Source: Clostridia bacterium (GTDB taxonomy: Bacteria; Bacillota; Peptococcia; Peptococcales; SKKY01). Taken from it: 16,765 nt of DNA. A program made the position numbers and the translations under genes. The stretch lies in contig SKKY01000020.1 of the NCBI GenBank assembly GCA_007123515.1, positions 1 to 16,765 on the forward strand, given 5' to 3'. Shown here piece by piece: positions 7,583 to 14,256 of the stretch. Position 1 is the stretch's first letter; each line of letters starts with the position of its first letter. The notes under the pieces are model-generated. The model did no database searches and had not been told where the DNA came from. It saw nothing but the letters and a program-made list of their open reading frames with translations.

Positions 7583-8132
7583 AGAGATTATCGTTGTTGA
7601 AGGCCGGGATGATGTTCGAGCCATCAATGATGCGGTGGAAGCAGAATGCATAACAACCAGCGGTCTGGGTCTTAATGACCAGATTGCAGAAACCATACAA
7701 ACAGCAGCTAAAAAACAGGGAATTATTATCTTTACGGATCCGGATTTTCCCGGAGATAAAATCCGCAAAATGGTCAAGGCTCTGGCTCCGGAGGCAAAAG
7801 AAGCATTTTTGAAGCAAGAAGATGCCAGACACCCCAGAACCGGAAAATTCGGAATCGAACATGCCTCTGCCGAAGCCATCAGAGAGGCGCTGCGACAGGC
7901 TAAATGTACCCAAAAGGTAGATAAAGACCCTTATACCCTGCGAGACATGACCTTTTACGGTTTATCGGGGCAACCCTATTCCTCAAAGCTTAGGCAATAC
8001 CTTACGGATCACTTTGGAATCGGTCATGCTAACAGCAAGCAGTTTTTAAAAAAAATTAATGCCTTTGCCGTTCCCAGACAAGAATTAGAGAATAAAATTA
8101 AAGAATGGTTGGATCATTATGAAAACCAGTGA
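7572..8132 (+). CDS. rnmV: Ribonuclease M5 (5S rRNA maturase)
   Basis: Cuts precursor 5S rRNA to its mature form in Gram-positive bacteria, working with ribosomal protein L18. The 186-residue product opens with a Toprim domain: the catalytic glutamate E10 in VVEGRDD and the DxD pair D56 and D58 in FTDPDFPG. Family-typical segments RHPRTGKFGIEHA and LRDMTFYGLSGQPYSSKLRQYL follow. The start codon is TTG at 7572, with AAGGAG (7556-7561) ten bases upstream, both inside the end of tatD. The gene overlaps tatD by 11 and ksgA by 14 bases, so the three are probably translationally coupled. The rnmV-ksgA pairing is conserved across Bacillota and joins 5S and 16S rRNA maturation. Confidence 0.95.
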   Translation: MKIKEIIVVEGRDDVRAINDAVEAECITTSGLGLNDQIAETIQTAAKKQGIIIFTDPDFPGDKIRKMVKALAPEAKEAFLKQEDARHPRTGKFGIEHASAEAIREALRQAKCTQKVDKDPYTLRDMTFYGLSGQPYSSKLRQYLTDHFGIGHANSKQFLKKINAFAVPRQELENKIKEWLDHYENQ

Positions 8133-8955
8133 GTTATTAAAAAAACACAACTTCACTTTTAAAAAGCGATTTGGTCAGAACTTTATTACCGATATGAATC
8201 TCCTTGAAAGAATCGCTGATGCGGCTATGCTTGGCGAAGACGACGTGGTGCTTGAAATCGGCCCTGGTGCCGGCACCCTGACAAAAGTTCTTGCAAAAAG
8301 GGCAGGAAAGGTCTTAGCCATTGAAATTGACCGTACATTGATCCCGATCCTTGAAGAGCAGCTTTCGGAGTATCCGAATGTGACGGTGGTAAATGAAGAT
8401 GCGTTAAAGGCTGATTTTGATCAGATTCTAAGAGAACATTATCCTGAGGCAAAACGATATGTAATGGTGGCCAATCTGCCATACTATATTACAACACCTC
8501 TGCTTTTTCATGCGCTTGAAAACAGCCAGTCTTTGTCGAAGATTATTGTTATGGTTCAAAAAGAAGTCGGACAAAGACTGCAGGCTAGTCCCGGAACCAA
8601 GGATTATGGTGCGCTGACCGTTACGGCCGGCTACCAGGCCGATATATCGTACCTTTTTACGGTGTCTAAAAAGATGTTTTCGCCGGAACCAGATGTTGAT
8701 TCTGCTATCATTATGTTTGAAAGGCATGACGAAAGGCCTTATTTTGCTAAAGATGAAGCATTATTTAAAAAAATTGTCAGGGCAGCATTTTCTCAGCGCA
8801 GGAAAACATTTTTAAACGCCATAAAATCATTAGACCTTGACATGGAAGTAGTAAAAAAAGCTCTAGATGAGGCAGGGTATGGGGTTAAGGCACGCGGAGA
8901 GGAACTATCCATTGCGTTTTTTGTTCAATTATCGGACCTCCTGTCAGAAAAGTAA
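8119..8955 (+). CDS. ksgA: 16S rRNA (adenine-1518/1519-N6,N6)-dimethyltransferase
   Basis: Dimethylates two adjacent adenines in the 3'-terminal hairpin of 16S rRNA during late 30S assembly; loss confers kasugamycin resistance in known species. The 278-residue protein shows FGQNFITDMNLL near the start, the SAM motif EIGPGAGTLT (46-55), acidic E69 of AIEIDRTL, NEDALKADF and the catalytic NLPYY (119-123). The C-terminal helical domain includes RAAFSQRRKTFLNAI, typical of KsgA rather than Erm resistance methylases. The ATG lies within rnmV and has only a weak GGTTGGA ribosome binding site. No terminator is visible before the veg promoters. Confidence 0.97.
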   Translation: MKTSELLKKHNFTFKKRFGQNFITDMNLLERIADAAMLGEDDVVLEIGPGAGTLTKVLAKRAGKVLAIEIDRTLIPILEEQLSEYPNVTVVNEDALKADFDQILREHYPEAKRYVMVANLPYYITTPLLFHALENSQSLSKIIVMVQKEVGQRLQASPGTKDYGALTVTAGYQADISYLFTVSKKMFSPEPDVDSAIIMFERHDERPYFAKDEALFKKIVRAAFSQRRKTFLNAIKSLDLDMEVVKKALDEAGYGVKARGEELSIAFFVQLSDLLSEK

Positions 8956-8981
8956 CAATAATATAAAATTAAATTAATATA

Positions 8982-9010
8982 TTGACAGCTAAAATAAACG
9001 GGGGTATAAT
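8982..9010 (+). promoter_or_regulatory. Upstream sigma-A promoter of veg (P1)
   Basis: TTGACA (8982-8987) and TATAAT (9005-9010) match the sigma-A consensus exactly with the ideal 17-base spacer. An AT-rich stretch (8956-8981) upstream could act as an UP element. It lies 26 bases after the ksgA stop. Confidence 0.9.
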
Positions 9011-9023
9011 ATTTTCTTTTGAT

Positions 9024-9052
9024 TTGACACATCATCAATCCTGTTATATAAT
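9024..9052 (+). promoter_or_regulatory. Downstream sigma-A promoter of veg (P2)
   Basis: A second exact consensus, TTGACA (9024-9029), a 17-base spacer, then TATAAT (9047-9052). Transcription would start near 9059, giving a leader of roughly 20 bases that contains the AAAGGG ribosome binding site (9069-9074). The -10 boxes of P1 and P2 are 42 bases apart. Confidence 0.9.
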
Positions 9053-9081
9053 AGATTTATAAAATTGAAAAGGGTGATGTT

Positions 9082-9351
9082 ATGTCTTTGACTAAAGAGG
9101 TCTTAACAGAAATTAAGGAAAATTTACAGCCCTATGTAGGAACATCCATACAGCTGAGAGCAAACAAAGGCAGAAAAAAGGTTGTGGAGCGTACGGGGGT
9201 TCTAGAAAGCACCTATCCAAATATTTTTATCGTAAAGATTAAGGAAAGAGAATCAGAAAGACGAGTATCGTTTTGCTATTCGGATATTGTAACAGATAAT
9301 GTGATGTTAACTGTAACAAAAGATGGACAGCCAACCAGTTTTACATTCTAG
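9082..9351 (+). CDS. veg: Veg-family protein
   Basis: The 89-residue product matches B. subtilis Veg in length and pattern: TEIKENLQPYVGTSIQLRANKGRKKVVERTGVL as a basic N-terminal half, then YPNIFIVKI and RRVSFCYSDIVTDNVMLTV, which suggest a small beta-barrel. Veg is abundant in vegetative cells and has been linked to biofilm control through SinR; its biochemical role is not settled. It has its own two strong promoters, an AAAGGG ribosome binding site seven bases before the ATG and an intrinsic terminator, so it forms a one-gene unit with high expected expression. The position after ksgA is the conserved one, though yabG, which lies between them in B. subtilis, is missing. Confidence 0.95.
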   Translation: MSLTKEVLTEIKENLQPYVGTSIQLRANKGRKKVVERTGVLESTYPNIFIVKIKERESERRVSFCYSDIVTDNVMLTVTKDGQPTSFTF

Positions 9352-9376
9352 TTCTGATAATTAAAAACGATCGCAG

Positions 9377-9406
9377 AGAGCATTTTACATAAATGCTCTT
9401 TTTTTT
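9377..9406 (+). terminator. Intrinsic terminator after veg
   Basis: agagcattt (9377-9385) pairs perfectly with aaatgctct (9391-9399) around a five-base loop, followed by an unbroken T-tract (9399-9406). It lies 25 bases after the veg stop and separates veg from the ANTAR-glnA unit. Confidence 0.92.
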
Positions 9407-9433
9407 GTGCATAATAATTGATAAAATGATACT
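9405..9433 (+). promoter_or_regulatory. Candidate weak promoter for the ANTAR regulator and glnA
   Basis: TTGTGC (9405-9410), 17-base spacer, GATACT (9428-9433). The match is partial (3/6 and 4/6). A promoter is expected here because a strong terminator lies just upstream and the genes downstream need one, but the assignment is tentative. Confidence 0.35.
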
Positions 9434-9459
9434 GTTAGAGAATAAGGTGGGTGAATCGG

Positions 9460-10044
9460 TTGCTCAATGAGAAGATCCTTGTGCTGATGCAGGATAAAGA
9501 AAAAGGTGCTAAAATACAAAAAGCTCTGGCAAACAATGGTTTTCATGTTGTCGGAATGACCGACGATCCTTTTTCTGCACTGAGGATTTTAAGGAGTAAG
9601 GAAGTGCATCTTACCATCATCGATTCAGACCTTAGAAAAATGAGCTATCATCAGTTCTGTGATATGATTGATTATGAAAACCTCGGACCGGTTATTCTGA
9701 CGGGAACTCAGGCATTTCATACGTTCAAGGAATTGCCCGGATCAGTATACGGATTACTAACCTTGCCGATTGTTTCAGAACAACTCTATACAACGATAAA
9801 AATGGCTGTCCGACAGTATAAAATAAATAGTCAGCTTCGGGATGAAGTTAGTTCTCTGCGTCAAAAGCTTTCTGATCGTAAGGTCATTGATCAGGCAAAA
9901 CGATTGCTGATGGAAAAAGATGGCATCAGTGAGGATCAGGCCTATCAGAAAATAAGGAGTATAAGCATGAATAAACGAGTGTCCCTGCGTAGGGTTGCCG
10001 ATAAAATTATTGATCACTTGTCTTTAATGAAATCAAATTCATGA
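9460..10044 (+). CDS. ANTAR-domain response regulator (RNA-binding antiterminator type), upstream of glnA
   Basis: A 194-residue protein with a receiver-like domain (about 1-120), a short helical linker and a C-terminal ANTAR domain (about 138-187: RKVIDQAKRLLMEKDGISEDQAYQKIRS through RRVADKII). ANTAR proteins such as AmiR, NasT and EutV bind paired hairpins in mRNA leaders and prevent termination. The receiver keeps an aspartate at the phosphorylation position (D55 in LTIIDSD) but lacks the N-terminal acidic pair and has Leu (TLPI, 102) where the conserved Lys should be, so control by normal phosphorylation is doubtful. TTG at 9460 is the likely start because AAGGTGG (9444-9450) is nine bases upstream but abuts the GTG at 9451. 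Its place 30 bases before glnA suggests a role in nitrogen control, as for the ANTAR protein GlnR of some clostridia. No histidine kinase is nearby. Confidence 0.9.
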   Translation: MLNEKILVLMQDKEKGAKIQKALANNGFHVVGMTDDPFSALRILRSKEVHLTIIDSDLRKMSYHQFCDMIDYENLGPVILTGTQAFHTFKELPGSVYGLLTLPIVSEQLYTTIKMAVRQYKINSQLRDEVSSLRQKLSDRKVIDQAKRLLMEKDGISEDQAYQKIRSISMNKRVSLRRVADKIIDHLSLMKSNS

Positions 10045-10074
10045 TAAAAATAAAATAGAATTGGAGTGAGGTTT

Positions 10075-11409
10075 TTGAGTACGTTAACAAATGAAGATGT
10101 ACTGAGATTGTCAGAAGAATATGGTGTGGAATTTGTAAGGCTTCAATTTACAGATATGTTTGGAACTTTAAAAAATGTTGCCATTACGGTTAAGCAACTT
10201 GAAAAAGCGCTTGATGGTGAACTGATGTTTGACGGTTCTTCGATTGAAGGATATGTACGGATTGAAGAATCCGATATGTATCTTCGTCCGGATCCTAATA
10301 CCTTCCTTATTTTCCCATGGATGGGTCATGAGGGAGCCGAAGCCAGACTGATTTGTGATATCTATGATCATGACAATAAGCCTTTTGAAGGTGACCCGAG
10401 GTATGTGTTAAAAAGAGCCACTCAAAAAGCAGCCGATATGGGGTACTTAATGAATGTCGGAGCCGAATGCGAGTTTTTCCTTTTCCATACGGATAATGAA
10501 GGTGTTCCAACGACCATCACTCATGATAAAGCCGGATATTTTGATTTAACTCCGATTGATCTCGGAGAAAATGCCAGAAGAGACATGGTGCTTAATCTGG
10601 AGAAGATGGGCTTTGAAACAGAAGCGTCGCATCATGAAGTGGCACCCGGGCAACATGAGATTGGTTTTAAGTATAACGAGGCAATCACTTCGGCAGATAA
10701 TATCATGACATTTAAGTACGTTGTCAGAAACATAGCGCAAAGACATGGTCTTCATGCTACGTTTATGCCTAAGCCGATATTTGGGGTAGCCGGATCCGGA
10801 ATGCATACGAATATGTCACTATCCAATTTAGACGGCAGGAATGTGTTTTATGATCCTAAGAGTCCTTTTGAATTGTCTCGGGAAGCGCTCTATTTCATGG
10901 GAGGAGTAATTAAACATATTAAGGCCATTACCGCAGTGACTAACCCGACGATTAATTCCTATAAGCGTTTGGTTCCCGGCTATGAGGCTCCGATTAACAT
11001 CGCCTGGTCCACCGGTAACCGTTCTCCGTTGATCAGAATTCCTTCTAAGCGCGGAGCATCAACCAGAATTGAATTACGAAGCCCGGATCCTGCATGTAAC
11101 CCTTACTTTGCTTCTGCCTTATGTTTGCAGGCCGGATTAAAAGGCATTGAAGAAAAGATTATGCCGCCGGAGCCAGTCAATCAGAACATTTATGAAATGG
11201 ACAGTCAAGCAAGAGAAAAAGCCGGGATAGAAAGTCTTCCCATGTCTTTAAAAGAGGCGATAGAAGAGCTTAAAAAAGATGACTTTATTAAAGAGGCCTT
11301 AGGCCAGCATGTGGCCGAGCTCTTTATAGAAGCCAAAGAAATAGAGATACAGCGTTTTAATGAACAGGTTCATCAGTGGGAACTTGACCAGTATCTGGCA
11401 AGGTTTTAA
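10075..11409 (+). CDS. glnA: Glutamine synthetase, type I
   Basis: Makes glutamine from glutamate, ammonia and ATP, the main entry of ammonia into metabolism, as a dodecamer in the cytosol. The 444-residue product, the same length as B. subtilis GlnA, shows FDGSSIEG (residues 52-59), the metal and substrate ligands of GAECEFF (E131, E133) and EVAPGQHEIGF (E188, E195), GSGMHTNMS with H244, and NRSPLIRIP plus RGASTRIELRSPDP for ATP and glutamate binding. Length and sequence fit the GSI-alpha group, which is controlled by feedback rather than adenylylation. The start is taken as TTG at 10075: GGAG (10063-10066) is eight bases upstream but overlaps the alternative GTG at 10066. No terminator or ANTAR-type leader lies in the 30 bases after the regulator, so the two are probably co-transcribed. 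Confidence 0.97.
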   Translation: MSTLTNEDVLRLSEEYGVEFVRLQFTDMFGTLKNVAITVKQLEKALDGELMFDGSSIEGYVRIEESDMYLRPDPNTFLIFPWMGHEGAEARLICDIYDHDNKPFEGDPRYVLKRATQKAADMGYLMNVGAECEFFLFHTDNEGVPTTITHDKAGYFDLTPIDLGENARRDMVLNLEKMGFETEASHHEVAPGQHEIGFKYNEAITSADNIMTFKYVVRNIAQRHGLHATFMPKPIFGVAGSGMHTNMSLSNLDGRNVFYDPKSPFELSREALYFMGGVIKHIKAITAVTNPTINSYKRLVPGYEAPINIAWSTGNRSPLIRIPSKRGASTRIELRSPDPACNPYFASALCLQAGLKGIEEKIMPPEPVNQNIYEMDSQAREKAGIESLPMSLKEAIEELKKDDFIKEALGQHVAELFIEAKEIEIQRFNEQVHQWELDQYLARF

Positions 11410-11437
11410 CGCCTGTTTTCGATAAGGAGGTCTCAGG

Positions 11438-12007
11438 ATGATAAAAGGTAAGTATGTAGTCTTACAGGAAATGGAAGAAAAAGATGCAACAATATTGCAA
11501 AAATGGTATTTAGACAGAGACTTCAGACGTTCCTATGATGCCTATACGAGTGTTTCGATTGAAAACATTCTTGAAGATATCAGAGAAAGCGGAAGTCTGG
11601 AAAACCCTTTGACTGAAAAAGTTTACTACCTGGTAAAGACAAAAAAAGAGAGCATTCCAATTGGCGTTGGTTGTCTGCGATATATTGACAGGCAAAACGG
11701 AAATGCAGAACTGGTGCTTGGCATTGGTGAAAAGGAAAAGCGCCTGGCCGGATATGGCGTAGATCTTATGATAGCGCTTCTGGATATTGTTTTTTACCAG
11801 CTTAATTTTGAAAAAGCCTATTTAAAAATTCTTGATAATAATAAGCTGGGATTACAATCAGCCCTAAGCTTTGGATTTGTTCCTGAAGGCAAACTAAGAA
11901 AGCACCGGTTTGTTGATGGACAATACGAAGATCTTCATATTCTCGGCATTATTAAAGATGAATATGAAAAGCTGCCATTAATCCCTCGCTGGAGAGAAAG
12001 GCAATAA
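11438..12007 (+). CDS. GNAT-family N-acetyltransferase (RimJ/RimL type)
   Basis: Probable acetyl-CoA-dependent acetyltransferase, 189 residues, substrate unknown. The acetyl-CoA loop appears as RLAGYG (102-107, the RxxGxG motif A), preceded by the strand ELVLGIGE. The C-terminal part FEKAYLKILDNNKLGLQSALSFGFVPEGKLRKHRFVDGQYEDLHILGI is typical of RimJ/RimL-like enzymes. An ideal AAGGAGG ribosome binding site (11424-11430) precedes the ATG by seven bases, so translation should be strong. It follows glnA by 28 bases without a terminator and abuts the VanY gene, hence probably one operon. A link to glutamine metabolism is not implied by the sequence. Confidence 0.9.
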   Translation: MIKGKYVVLQEMEEKDATILQKWYLDRDFRRSYDAYTSVSIENILEDIRESGSLENPLTEKVYYLVKTKKESIPIGVGCLRYIDRQNGNAELVLGIGEKEKRLAGYGVDLMIALLDIVFYQLNFEKAYLKILDNNKLGLQSALSFGFVPEGKLRKHRFVDGQYEDLHILGIIKDEYEKLPLIPRWRERQ

Positions 12008-13171
12008 ATGAAAAAAATAAGAAGAAATGGGTTTTTAGTATTGATGATCATGATGTCTTTACTGGTTTTTTCAGGATGCAGCCCGGAAAAAATCGAAGAC
12101 TATGTCTTAACTTCAGAAGAGGTGGCAGATCGCAATGACGTGCCGACCTATAATGTCACTCTGGCTGATAAGTATCTGAAGCTGGAAAAAACAAATAACG
12201 CAGAGCACCTGATTCCTGTTGGGTTGCTGCATATGGTTTTTCCAGGTCTGTTCGATGACCATCAGCTGCTTAGCGTCTTAGAGGAGTCTTCGTATCTGAA
12301 AAAAGAAGCGCTGACAAATGCCGGTAATTTGAATCTTAACATTGATGGCCAAATCATTGAATTATCTTCTGTGGAGGCCCCTGAACCATCCGACCTTACT
12401 ACGGCAGATGTTCATAGCGGAGAGATTATCGGACATGTTTTTCTTGTCAATCAGGAATACCCAATAGACGCAGAATATATATCATCCCTTACCCCGCTTA
12501 GCAGCCGGTTTGTAAATAACTATCATAATGGGATGCAATTTGATAAAGAGGCTTTAGAAATGCTGGAGGAGATGGGGAAAGACTTTTATTCTCAGACCGG
12601 CCGGGTCTTTATTAACATATCAACATACAGAAGTTATGAACATCAGGAACGCCTTTTTACTAATCGTGTGCAACGATACAGATCGCAATTAGGTTTATCC
12701 TTTGAGGACGCATATAAGAAAGCCTCGGAGGTTAATGCGATTCCGGGGACAAGTGAACATCAAACAGGTCTGGCGATAGATTTTACTACACAGGAACTAC
12801 TCAGACAAAATCGCCCCCTGACGGAAATTTTTTCCGACACGATTGATGGTCAATGGCTTACAGATAACGCTCATGAATATGGCTTTATTCTCCGGTATCC
12901 TAAAGACAAAACAGAGATTACAAAGATTATTTATGAACCCTGGCACTTCCGTTATGTAGGAAAGCCTCATTCACAAATCATCAAGGAGTATGATCTTACT
13001 CTCGAAGAATATATGGAAAAGTTAGATACAGAAACCTATCTTGAGTATGATTCACAAAGAGTTCATTACGTTGACCCGGAAGCCTGGTTTATTGATTTGG
13101 TGCAATACCCAAAAGATCAGCTAAAGGTGGAATCGGATAATCGCGGAGGGCTCATCGTTACAAAATACTAA
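12008..13171 (+). CDS. VanY-type D,D-carboxypeptidase lipoprotein (peptidase M15B)
   Basis: Probable zinc peptidase that removes the terminal D-Ala from peptidoglycan stem peptides outside the membrane. The 387-residue product begins with a lipoprotein signal, KKIRRNG then a hydrophobic segment and FSGC, with C24 as the lipidated cysteine; F at -3 is not the usual Leu. Residues about 25-165 form an N-terminal region I do not recognise. The catalytic domain (about 165-340) carries YRSYEHQERLF, the zinc motif SEHQTGLAIDF (H251, D258) and EPWHFR with H313 and the general base E310. The ATG abuts the GNAT stop, with AAAGG just upstream. A housekeeping or spore-wall role is as likely as a resistance role: no vanR, vanS, vanH, vanA or vanX gene is nearby. 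A terminator follows. Confidence 0.9.
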   Translation: MKKIRRNGFLVLMIMMSLLVFSGCSPEKIEDYVLTSEEVADRNDVPTYNVTLADKYLKLEKTNNAEHLIPVGLLHMVFPGLFDDHQLLSVLEESSYLKKEALTNAGNLNLNIDGQIIELSSVEAPEPSDLTTADVHSGEIIGHVFLVNQEYPIDAEYISSLTPLSSRFVNNYHNGMQFDKEALEMLEEMGKDFYSQTGRVFINISTYRSYEHQERLFTNRVQRYRSQLGLSFEDAYKKASEVNAIPGTSEHQTGLAIDFTTQELLRQNRPLTEIFSDTIDGQWLTDNAHEYGFILRYPKDKTEITKIIYEPWHFRYVGKPHSQIIKEYDLTLEEYMEKLDTETYLEYDSQRVHYVDPEAWFIDLVQYPKDQLKVESDNRGGLIVTKY

Positions 13172-13189
13172 GAATGCTGAAATAAAAAG

Positions 13190-13236
13190 AAGCGCCTTTG
13201 AGGATGGATAACCGATCATACTCAAAGGCGCTTTAT
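13190..13236. terminator. Bidirectional intrinsic terminator between convergent genes
   Basis: aagcgcctttgag (13190-13202) pairs perfectly over 13 bases with ctcaaaggcgctt (13221-13233), with an 18-base loop. On the plus strand TTTATTATT follows; on the minus strand TCTTTTTATTT follows. It therefore serves both the VanY gene and the convergent gene at 13242. Confidence 0.92.
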
Positions 13237-13241
13237 TATTG

Positions 13242-14156
13242 CTATTTATTTAAATAGTTTACTTGTTCCTGCATATCAGAGATCTTTTCTTTTAGATCCT
13301 CATCGATAATAATCAGCGAAGATAAGGCGGAAAGAATTTGATGGTAAAAAGAGAACAATTCTTCTAGTTCCTGTTCCTCAAAGGCCCGGAGATGTTCTTT
13401 TAGTTTTGGATTTTTCATCTGCTGAAGCCGGGCGCAGATATTTTGACGGTACTTTTGCACAAACTGCGTAAAATTCGGATACAATTGCTCATCAAAAATG
13501 GTGAAGTACTCATTGTAAAGCCCTTCGATTACATGTAGTCCGGTAATAATCTGCATCGGAATGTTTTTTTCAAGCTCCAGTGCAAAAACACGTTGTTTCA
13601 TTACTGTTTTAGCGGAAACTTTATCCTTCTGCTTTTTTTCGTTCCGAAGTTTTTCGATAATGCATTTTCCAAGCACAATTTTTCTATCCACTTTTTCAAG
13701 CAGATGAATATACGAGGTTAAAAAAGCATGCATCGATAAAAAGAGTGTCTGCACATTTGCCCGGGCATCAAAGATACCGGCGTGAAATTTTTCAAGCTGC
13801 TGCAGATTTTTTTGATGCCGGGAAAGCATTTTCCCGGATTTAAAAGTAAAGACATAAGTAAAACGGGCCAAAAAAGAGTTGTAGTAACCCTCTTTAATCG
13901 ACATCAGGTTCACATTTTTAATGACAGATTGGACATGCTTTAAAAATTCTGCCGAATCCTGTTCCGGATGGCTCGTTATTGTATCTGTAAATAGAGTCAG
14001 GTTCTCATAAATCTCGCTGATAGTCTCTTCTCCAAACTCCGGAGCCTGTTCAAGGTTTTTATCAATGAAATCAGTCGCTTCCTGATCCATAATGCACGAG
14101 TCTGATAAATCGCTGTAAATTTTAGATTCTATATCGATCAGATCGTAATCCTTCAA
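13242..14156 (-). CDS. Unrecognised helical protein, 304 residues
   Basis: I do not recognise a family. The product has no signal peptide, no membrane segment and no clear enzyme motif. It is rich in Lys, Glu, Leu, Phe and Gln with a periodic hydrophobic pattern that predicts an almost all-helical soluble protein; the last 40 residues (EEQELEELFSFYHQIL, DEDLKEKISDMQEQVNYLNK) could form a coiled coil. A basic hinge, KLRNEKKQKDKVSAKTVMKQR, lies near the middle. The start is TTG (14156-14154), with AAAGG eleven bases upstream on the minus strand; a nearby ATG is out of frame. The gene stands alone, converging with the VanY gene and diverging from the PEPCK-like gene. A regulatory or scaffold role is a guess only. 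Coding is supported by the uninterrupted frame, ribosome binding site, promoter and terminator. Confidence 0.8.
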   Translation of the reverse strand: MKDYDLIDIESKIYSDLSDSCIMDQEATDFIDKNLEQAPEFGEETISEIYENLTLFTDTITSHPEQDSAEFLKHVQSVIKNVNLMSIKEGYYNSFLARFTYVFTFKSGKMLSRHQKNLQQLEKFHAGIFDARANVQTLFLSMHAFLTSYIHLLEKVDRKIVLGKCIIEKLRNEKKQKDKVSAKTVMKQRVFALELEKNIPMQIITGLHVIEGLYNEYFTIFDEQLYPNFTQFVQKYRQNICARLQQMKNPKLKEHLRAFEEQELEELFSFYHQILSALSSLIIIDEDLKEKISDMQEQVNYLNK

Positions 14157-14202
14157 TGTTATTCATACCTTTCTAAAAAACTGTTATCTATTGTGAATCT
14201 AT

Positions 14203-14231
14203 ATTATAATCAGATTAGTTAGATAAGTCGA
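14203..14231 (-). promoter_or_regulatory. Promoter of the 304-residue minus-strand gene
   Basis: On the minus strand TCGACT (14231-14226), a 17-base spacer and TATAAT (14208-14203) form a good sigma-A-type promoter (4/6 and 6/6). The start codon lies about 47 bases downstream of the -10 box. Confidence 0.65.
14205..14210 (+). promoter_or_regulatory. Candidate -10 box of the PEPCK-like gene, overlapping the divergent -10
   Basis: The plus strand reads TATAAT at 14205-14210, sharing four bases with the minus-strand -10 box. No good -35 element stands 16-18 bases upstream, so an activator may be needed or another promoter may be used. Confidence 0.4.
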
Positions 14232-14256
14232 TACTTAAATTAAGTGGGGGATGCAG

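Noticed and set aside
9352..9459. Possible ANTAR two-hairpin target before the regulator gene
   Set aside because: Only one hairpin is present, with a five-base loop and a long T-tract, as in a plain terminator. No second hairpin or hexaloop pair could be seen.
12008..13171. Part of a vancomycin resistance cluster
   Set aside because: VanY-type peptidases are common housekeeping enzymes, and no vanR, vanS, vanH, vanA or vanX homologue is in the window.
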